Shown here one piece after another: positions 58,185 to 64,000 of a stretch of 64,000 nt of DNA. This DNA is from Saprospiraceae bacterium (GTDB taxonomy: Bacteria; Bacteroidota; Bacteroidia; Chitinophagales; Saprospiraceae), in assembly GCA_016787285.1 (NCBI GenBank), contig JAEUUV010000160.1, positions 1 to 64,000 on the forward strand, written 5' to 3'. A program made the position numbers and the translations under genes. Position 1 is the stretch's first letter. Each line of letters begins with the position of its first letter. The notes beneath the pieces are model-generated. The model saw only the letters and a list, made by a program, of their open reading frames with translations. It ran no database searches and had not been told where the DNA came from.

Positions 58185-59078
58185 TTAGTTGCCTTCGAGG
58201 GCCGCCGCACCGCCCACGATCTCGCCGAGTTCGGTGGTGATGGCTTCCTGACGGGCTTTGTTGTAGTGGATACGCAGGTTTTTAAGCAGTTCCTCGGCAT
58301 TTTCGGTAGCCTTGTCCATCGCCGTCATTCGGGCGCCGTGCTCGCTGGCAGTGGTGTCGAGCAGGGTTTTGTGGAACTGCAACTGGAGAATGCTCGGGAT
58401 GAGCGTTTCGAGCAACTGCTGCTTGTCCGGCTCGAAAATGTAGTCGGCACGTTTTTTCGAGCCGCCGGTACTTTCCATTTTCGCCACCGGCAGCCACTGC
58501 TCGACGGTTGGAAACTGCATGGCGGCGTTTTTGAAACGCCCGTACACGATCTCGATGGCGTCGTACTTACCGCTCGAGAACTCGTCCATCAGTTGGCGGG
58601 CCACCGGGCTGGTGTGTTCATACTCCAGGTTCAATGACAGATTGACGAACTCGGTATTGTAGTTCAGATCGGAGAAGCGGCGACGGAAATAGTCGTAGCC
58701 TTTTTTTCCGACGAACATGACCGTCAGTTTGCCTTCCTGGCGTTGTTTGGCGTACTTGCTGTTGATGAGGGCAATGGCCTCCTTGTTGATGTTCGTGTTG
58801 AACGCACCGCACAGTCCGCGGTTGGAGGTGACCACCACCACGAGGGCGTTTTTTACCTCGCGCACGGTACCGAATGACGTGGTCGCATCGCCGTCGAGGT
58901 TCGACAGGATGTTGGACAACATGCGGTTGAGCCGGTCGGAGTAGGGGCGCACCTGCACGATGGCGTTTTGCGCCTTGCGCAACTTGGCCGCCGACACCAT
59001 TTTCATGGCCTTCGTGATCTGTTGCGTCGAAATGACCGACTTGATGCGTTCGCGTACTTCTTTTAAACCACCTGCCAT
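58185..59078 (-). CDS. atpG: ATP synthase F1 gamma subunit
   Basis: Central rotor stalk of F1. The 297-residue protein opens MAGGLKEVRERIKSVISTQQITKAMKMVSAAKLRKAQ, the conserved N-terminal coiled coil, has VVVTSNRGLCGAFNTNI in the middle, and ends with the matching helix (ARMTAMDKATENAEELLKNLRIHYNKARQEAITTELGEIVGGAAAL). Last gene of atpBEFHAG; the terminator follows. atpD and atpC are absent, consistent with the split F1 genes of Bacteroidota. Heptamer repeats fill the spacer to atpA. Confidence 0.97.
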   Translation of the reverse strand: MAGGLKEVRERIKSVISTQQITKAMKMVSAAKLRKAQNAIVQVRPYSDRLNRMLSNILSNLDGDATTSFGTVREVKNALVVVVTSNRGLCGAFNTNINKEAIALINSKYAKQRQEGKLTVMFVGKKGYDYFRRRFSDLNYNTEFVNLSLNLEYEHTSPVARQLMDEFSSGKYDAIEIVYGRFKNAAMQFPTVEQWLPVAKMESTGGSKKRADYIFEPDKQQLLETLIPSILQLQFHKTLLDTTASEHGARMTAMDKATENAEELLKNLRIHYNKARQEAITTELGEIVGGAAALEGN

Positions 59079-59083
59079 GGTGA

Positions 59084-59174
59084 AGTTTTGAGTTTAGAGT
59101 TTTGAGTTTTGAGTGGGGGTTTTGAGTTTTGAGTTACCAGATGCAACTCAAAACTCAAAACCCAAAACTCAAAA
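59084..59174. repeat. Paired heptamer arrays between atpA and atpG
   Basis: In the sense (minus) strand TTTTGAG-type units begin directly at the atpA TAG stop and CTCAAAA-type units end five bases before the atpG ATG, with about a dozen bases between. The arms are complementary, giving a hairpin nearly as long as the spacer. This is the same design as in the ftsA-ftsZ spacer. Confidence 0.85.
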
Positions 59175-60761
<1,587 letters not shown>

Positions 60762-60769
60762 GACTTATT

Positions 60770-60806
60770 CAGAATGATGAATGATAAATGTGGAATGATG
60801 AATGAA
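60770..60806. repeat. GAATGATGAATGA-type repeats between atpH and atpA
   Basis: Two imperfect copies of GAATGATGAATG flank GATAAATGTG. In the sense strand they read CATTCATCATTC before the atpA start. There is no complementary arm in this short spacer. Confidence 0.7.
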
Positions 60807-60811
60807 AGTTA

Positions 60812-61372
60812 TTAAAACTCTCGAACGTACTGGTTTTTCAAAAATTCGGAGCGCAGTTCGGCTAATTTGTTCACCACACTGGCGTCGTAACGCTTGTTGT
60901 CAAATTCGAGCACGAAGCCGCCGATCAGTTCGGGGTCCACGCGGGTTTCGATGTCGAGGTTTTCAGAAGTAAGCCCACCGGCAAGCAATTTTTTGCGCAG
61001 GCTGTCCAACACGGATTCACTAAGCGGCGTGGCACTGGTTACGCGCACCGTGGTGATATGCTTCAAGGACTTGTACTGCCGGATGAATTCGGCGCTGATT
61101 TCGGGGATGTACATTTCCCGGCCCTTGTTGACCAGCAGGTCGAGGTAGGCCATGGTGAGCGGGTTGATTTTGCCTTCCAGAATGGCATGCAGCACCGCTA
61201 TCTTTTTGTCGACATGCACGATGGGGCTTTTCAGCATCAGGTGCAGGTCGCGGTTTTTGACCGCCGACTGCAGCGTGGCCATGTCGGCATGTACCGGCTC
61301 GACTGCTTTCTGGTCAATAGCCAAATCCAGCAGGGACTTGGCATAGCGCGTTGCGATTCGGGTGACGGACAT
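60812..61372 (-). CDS. atpH: ATP synthase F1 delta subunit
   Basis: Peripheral-stalk subunit that joins the b dimer to the top of F1. The 186-residue protein has the typical start (ATRYAKSLLDLAIDQKAVEPVHADM), the helical N-domain and the C-terminal block ETRVDPELIGGFVLEFDNKRYDASVVNKLAEL, which is the family signature. It starts 2 bp after the atpF stop, so the two are tightly coupled. Confidence 0.95.
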   Translation of the reverse strand: MSVTRIATRYAKSLLDLAIDQKAVEPVHADMATLQSAVKNRDLHLMLKSPIVHVDKKIAVLHAILEGKINPLTMAYLDLLVNKGREMYIPEISAEFIRQYKSLKHITTVRVTSATPLSESVLDSLRKKLLAGGLTSENLDIETRVDPELIGGFVLEFDNKRYDASVVNKLAELRSEFLKNQYVREF

Positions 61373-61374
61373 GG

Positions 61375-61887
61375 TTAGTTCATTTTAATTTGATCGGCCA
61401 GCGACTTGGCGTAGGCTTCCTGTTCGGATTTGTTGCCCAGTTCTTTTTGCAGGATTTTCTCGGCGATTTCCACTGCGAGGCGTCCGGAGGTATTTTTCAG
61501 GTCAACAAGAGCCGCCATTTTCTGGTTCTCGATATCCTGAATGGCGCTTTCCACCTTGCGTTTGTACTCGGCGTTGGCGCGCTCTTTGGCTTCGGCGATG
61601 ATTTCGTCCTTGGCTTCTTTCGCCTCTTTCAGAATCTGGGCGCGTTCTTCACGAGCCTGCGCCAACAGTTTTTCGTTTTCGGCTTGCAGGTGCGACATCT
61701 CCTCGCGGGCCTTTTTGGCCTGGTCGAGGGCGTCCTGAATGTCCACTTCGCGTTTTTTCAGCGATTCGGCGATCGGCTTGAACGCGAAGCGGCTCATCAG
61801 AAACCAGAAGATGAGGAATATGACGGTCGTCCAGAAAAGCAAACCCGGATCGGGTTTGATGACGGAAAAATCTCCGAGGAAAAGCAT
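61375..61887 (-). CDS. atpF: ATP synthase F0 b subunit
   Basis: Peripheral stalk of F0. The ATG at 61887 (MLFLGDFSVIKPDPGLLFWTTVIF) gives 170 residues; the open frame upstream to 62004 runs through heptamer repeat DNA and is not protein-like. One membrane helix (about 14-31) is followed by a long charged coiled coil (KKREVDIQDALDQAKKAREEM onward), the usual b-subunit build. Before-start CTCAAAA units end a few bases upstream of the start. Confidence 0.95.
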   Translation of the reverse strand: MLFLGDFSVIKPDPGLLFWTTVIFLIFWFLMSRFAFKPIAESLKKREVDIQDALDQAKKAREEMSHLQAENEKLLAQAREERAQILKEAKEAKDEIIAEAKERANAEYKRKVESAIQDIENQKMAALVDLKNTSGRLAVEIAEKILQKELGNKSEQEAYAKSLADQIKMN

Positions 61888-61893
61888 GGTGCA

Positions 61894-61925
61894 GTTATGA
61901 GTTTTGAGTTTCGAGTTTTGAGTTG
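61894..61925. repeat. Heptamer repeats upstream of atpF
   Basis: Three TTTTGAG-type units on the plus strand, read as CTCAAAA in the sense strand of atpF, end within ten bases of its ATG. No after-stop arm is found behind atpE; a GC-rich terminator-like hairpin takes that place. Confidence 0.8.
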
Positions 61926-61977
61926 CATGCATGTAGAGCGTGCGACTCAGTACGTCAAACTTCGTAAGTTGTAATTC

Positions 61978-62023
61978 AAAAAATCCGGGTCGTTGCGTCG
62001 CCAACCGCTTCGCGCCGACCCGG
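61978..62023 (-). terminator. Terminator-like hairpin between atpE and atpF
   Basis: On the minus strand CCGGGTCG (62023-62016) pairs with CGACCCGG (61992-61985) across a 23-base loop that can pair further (GCGCGAAGCGG...), and six T follow (61983-61978). It lies 11 bp after the atpE stop inside the operon, so partial termination could raise atpE message over downstream genes. Confidence 0.6.
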
Positions 62024-62033
62024 GAGGCATTTC

Positions 62034-62261
<228 letters not shown>

Positions 62262-62278
62262 TTAAAAATCATTATTAG

Positions 62279-62353
62279 GTTTCGGGTTTCTGGTTTGAAG
62301 GTTTCGCGTTTGGGGAGTACGGCAACTCAAAACCCAAAACTCAAAACTCAAAA
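62279..62353. repeat. Two-family spacer between atpB and atpE
   Basis: In the sense strand TTTTGAG units start at the atpB TAG stop and AAACCTTCAAACCAGAAACC-type units precede atpE. Each family keeps its own after-stop or before-start polarity although the two arms do not pair. Confidence 0.8.
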
Positions 62354-63619
62354 CTAATGATGCGGTTCTTCCACAGCCGTTCCGATGTACACTGCGGAAA
62401 GCATGGTGAAGATGAATGCTTGCAGGAACGCTACCAGCAATTCGAGTGTCATCATAAAAAGGGTCAGGGGAATGGAAGCGGCAGCGCCGGCTACCGATCC
62501 GCCTACGCTTTCACCGGCTTTACCGAAAATGAAAATCAGGCTAACGAAACTCAGAATCACGATGTGGCCTGCCGTGATGTTGGCAAAAAGACGCAGCAGC
62601 AGCGTGAACGGTTTCAGGAAAAGCCCGAGCACTTCGATGGGGGTCAGAATGAGTATTTTCAAAGCCGCCGGCACTCCGGGCATCCAGAGGGTGTGTTCCC
62701 AGAAGTGTTTGTTGGCACTGAAAGTCGAGATCAGGAAAGTGAGCAGGGCCAGTACGATGGTGACGGAGATGTTGCCCGTCACGTTGGCGCTGCCCGGGAA
62801 AAACGGTACCTGCCCGATGAGGTTGAGGCCGAGAATAAAGAAAAAGGCCGAGAGCAGGTAAGGTAGGTACTTTTCGTATTTATGTCCGATGTTCGGTTTG
62901 GCCACCTCGTCGCGGATGAAGGTCACGAACGGCTCCAGGAAGTTCTGGAGACCTTTGGGTGCTTGTCCCTGGCGGCGTACGGCGGCGCCCGCGGCGGAGC
63001 GGAACAACAGGAACAGGATCAGCACCGTCAGCAACATGGTGAACACGTTGCGGGTGATGGAGTAATCGTAAAAACTGGTGATGCCACCACCCATAACGCC
63101 GCCATCGAAGGTGGTTTTAGCGTCGAGGCGTTCGCAGTTGCCGGCGATGATGGCGTTGTACACGGTTTTCGTTTTGCCGTTTTCCTCAATATCCTGGTGG
63201 GTGTAGTCGCTAATCTCGAATTCGCCTTGTGCGAGTGCGGAGTTTTGCAGGCGCATGACGCTGCCGTGTACGAGCACGTATCCGTCTTTGCTTTTCGTGC
63301 CGTTGCCGTGGTGGTGGGGGTGGAATGCCGCGGTCGTGGTGATGGTCCAGCCGTATTCGGGTGCGTACAGGATGCAGGGCAGGTGCAGGTACAGGTCGCC
63401 GACGATGTGCAGGGCATTGGCATCGGCGATGTGGTGCACGGCGTTGTCGCCGGCGTTGAATTCCTGTTCGGCAGAAACAGAATGGCCGCAGGGGCTGTGC
63501 ATTTCGGCAGCATGTCCGGCTTCTGCCGAATGATGTTCGTCATGTTCGGCCTGAGCAAAGGCAAAAACGCTCAAACCGCTGAAAACTAAGGAAATCCAAA
63601 ACTTGCGAATGGCTGTCAT
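62354..63619 (-). CDS. atpB: ATP synthase F0 a subunit with long His-rich N-terminal domain
   Basis: Stator channel subunit of F0. The ATG at 63619 (MTAIRKFWISLVFSGLSVFAFAQ) gives 421 residues, well over the about 270 of E. coli AtpB; a GTG two codons upstream is possible. The first about 22 residues look like a signal peptide. Residues about 25-175 are extracytoplasmic and very His-rich (AEHDEHHSAEAGHAAEMHS, FHPHHHGNG). The membrane part starts near residue 190 and holds the essential Arg in FTLLLRLFANITAGH and the terminal LELLVAFLQAFIFTMLSAVYI. Extended AtpB proteins are common in Bacteroidota; the job of the His-rich part is unknown. Confidence 0.94.
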   Translation of the reverse strand: MTAIRKFWISLVFSGLSVFAFAQAEHDEHHSAEAGHAAEMHSPCGHSVSAEQEFNAGDNAVHHIADANALHIVGDLYLHLPCILYAPEYGWTITTTAAFHPHHHGNGTKSKDGYVLVHGSVMRLQNSALAQGEFEISDYTHQDIEENGKTKTVYNAIIAGNCERLDAKTTFDGGVMGGGITSFYDYSITRNVFTMLLTVLILFLLFRSAAGAAVRRQGQAPKGLQNFLEPFVTFIRDEVAKPNIGHKYEKYLPYLLSAFFFILGLNLIGQVPFFPGSANVTGNISVTIVLALLTFLISTFSANKHFWEHTLWMPGVPAALKILILTPIEVLGLFLKPFTLLLRLFANITAGHIVILSFVSLIFIFGKAGESVGGSVAGAAASIPLTLFMMTLELLVAFLQAFIFTMLSAVYIGTAVEEPHH

Positions 63620-63654
63620 ATCCACGTCAGGAAAGGCTCTTTTGAAACCGGCGG

Positions 63655-63662
63655 CAAAAGTA
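63655..63662 (-). promoter_or_regulatory. atp operon promoter, -7 element (TACTTTTG on minus strand)
   Basis: CAAAAGTA on the plus strand is an exact consensus match on the minus strand, 35 bp before the atpB ATG. An A/T-rich stretch lies upstream (about 63675-63715). Confidence 0.65.
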
Positions 63663-63763
63663 CGACGTGGATTCTGTTTTAAAAAACCGAAAAAATAATT
63701 TTTCCGAAAATAATTGGGGATTGCCGCCCGGATATTCGACTCGTCCGGAATTAAATTTGGAAC

Positions 63764-63882
63764 GAGGGTTTGAAGGTTTCTGGTTGGAGGGTTTGAAGGT
63801 TAGAGGGTTTGAAGGTTTCTGGTTTCTGGTTGGAGGGTTTCACTAACCAGAAACCTTCCAACCAGAAACCTTCTAACCTGCC
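63764..63882. repeat. Long paired GGTTTCTGG / CCAGAAACC array
   Basis: Multiple GGTTTGAAGGTTTCTGGTT-type units (63767-63840) face two to three CCAGAAACCTTCCAA-type units (63846-63876). In the minus sense strand GGTTTCTGG follows the stop of the T9SS cargo gene and CCAGAAACC lies toward the atpB promoter, again with the same polarity. Confidence 0.85.
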
Positions 63883-64000
63883 TTAATACATCATCAGTCG
63901 GCGACTGGCGATTCCGAAGGCACTTTCCAATTGATACGAGTACATACCGGGTTCGTTCAGGTCGGAGCGACGGAGGAGGATGTGATTTTCTCCTTTTTCA
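63883..64000 (-). CDS. C-terminus of a T9SS type A cargo protein (partial)
   Basis: Only the last about 38 codons are in the window; the gene continues beyond the right edge. The visible end reads HILLRRSDLNEPGMYSYQLE then SAFGIASRRLMMY and a TAA stop. The PGMYSYQL strand and the short basic ending are typical of the Por-secretion type A sorting domain. Nothing can be said about the rest of the protein. Confidence 0.65.
   Translation of the reverse strand, partial: EKGENHILLRRSDLNEPGMYSYQLESAFGIASRRLMMY

Noticed and set aside
61888..62004. Extended atpF start at 62004
   Set aside because: The extra residues include repeat-encoded ATQNSKLKTHN text, and the b-subunit membrane helix begins properly from the ATG at 61887.

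Overview
The window reads as a chromosomal segment of a Bacteroidota bacterium, most likely of the Saprospiria/Saprospirales. The taxonomic call is inference. It rests on type IX secretion (T9SS) C-terminal sorting domains on four secreted proteins, promoters of the Bacteroidota form TAnnTTTG, a LytS/LytTR pair, fused E1 alpha-beta of a 2-oxoacid dehydrogenase, an ATP synthase operon that ends at atpG without atpD/atpC, and dcw proteins of Bacteroidota type (PASTA-tailed FtsI, short FtsL, long-tailed FtsZ). No rRNA, tRNA, CRISPR array, integrase or complete insertion sequence was seen.

Layout. 1-4.9 kb: tail of an AAA/PD-(D/E)XK family protein, a molybdenum-cofactor cluster (moaA, moeA, a TauE/SafE permease, moaD) and a secreted endonuclease/exonuclease/phosphatase. 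4.9-12.4 kb, minus strand: a membrane-anchored coiled-coil protein, a T9SS cargo, a flippase, an M43-type metalloprotease and an S9 peptidase. 12.4-26.4 kb: aquaporin-like channel, RluA-type pseudouridine synthase, a very large alpha-2-macroglobulin with a built-in TonB-receptor plug segment, rpe, a PolB-type exonuclease, a second coiled-coil paralog, a haem-binding/intradiol-dioxygenase fusion, a LytS/LytTR two-component pair and an M48 protease. 26.6-30.5 kb: a giant FG-GAP/SprB-repeat surface protein. 31.0-48.9 kb: a complete dcw cluster (mraZ, rsmH, ftsL, ftsI, murE, mraY, murD, ftsW, murG, murC, ftsQ, ftsA, ftsZ) with two extra genes inside it and MraZ-type operator repeats in front. 49-57.6 kb: LpxD-like acyltransferase, a sortilin-like Asp-box protein, an Rpn-family nuclease, a PASTA protein and the E1 enzyme. 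57.6-63.6 kb, minus strand: a small membrane protein and atpBEFHAG. The right edge holds the last codons of another T9SS cargo.

The most unusual feature is in the spacers. Many are built from short tandem units: a heptamer TTTTGAG/CTCAAAA, a nonamer TGATTCGAT/ATCGAATCA, and GGTTTCTGG/CCAGAAACC words. The strand of the units follows the neighbouring genes. In the sense strand one orientation follows stop codons and its complement precedes start codons, so many spacers, including ones inside the dcw and atp operons, can fold into long hairpins. Other spacers carry near-perfect inverted repeats of 31, 38, 42 and 47 bp, each of different sequence. Some of these units have run into coding sequence: the ends of MurD, MurG, MurC and the phosphatase, and five heptamers inside the E1 enzyme.

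Functionally the window is mostly core envelope biology (septal peptidoglycan synthesis, division, lipid A-type acylation, ATP synthase) interleaved with secreted and surface proteins. Function calls come from motifs read by eye and no database search was run.
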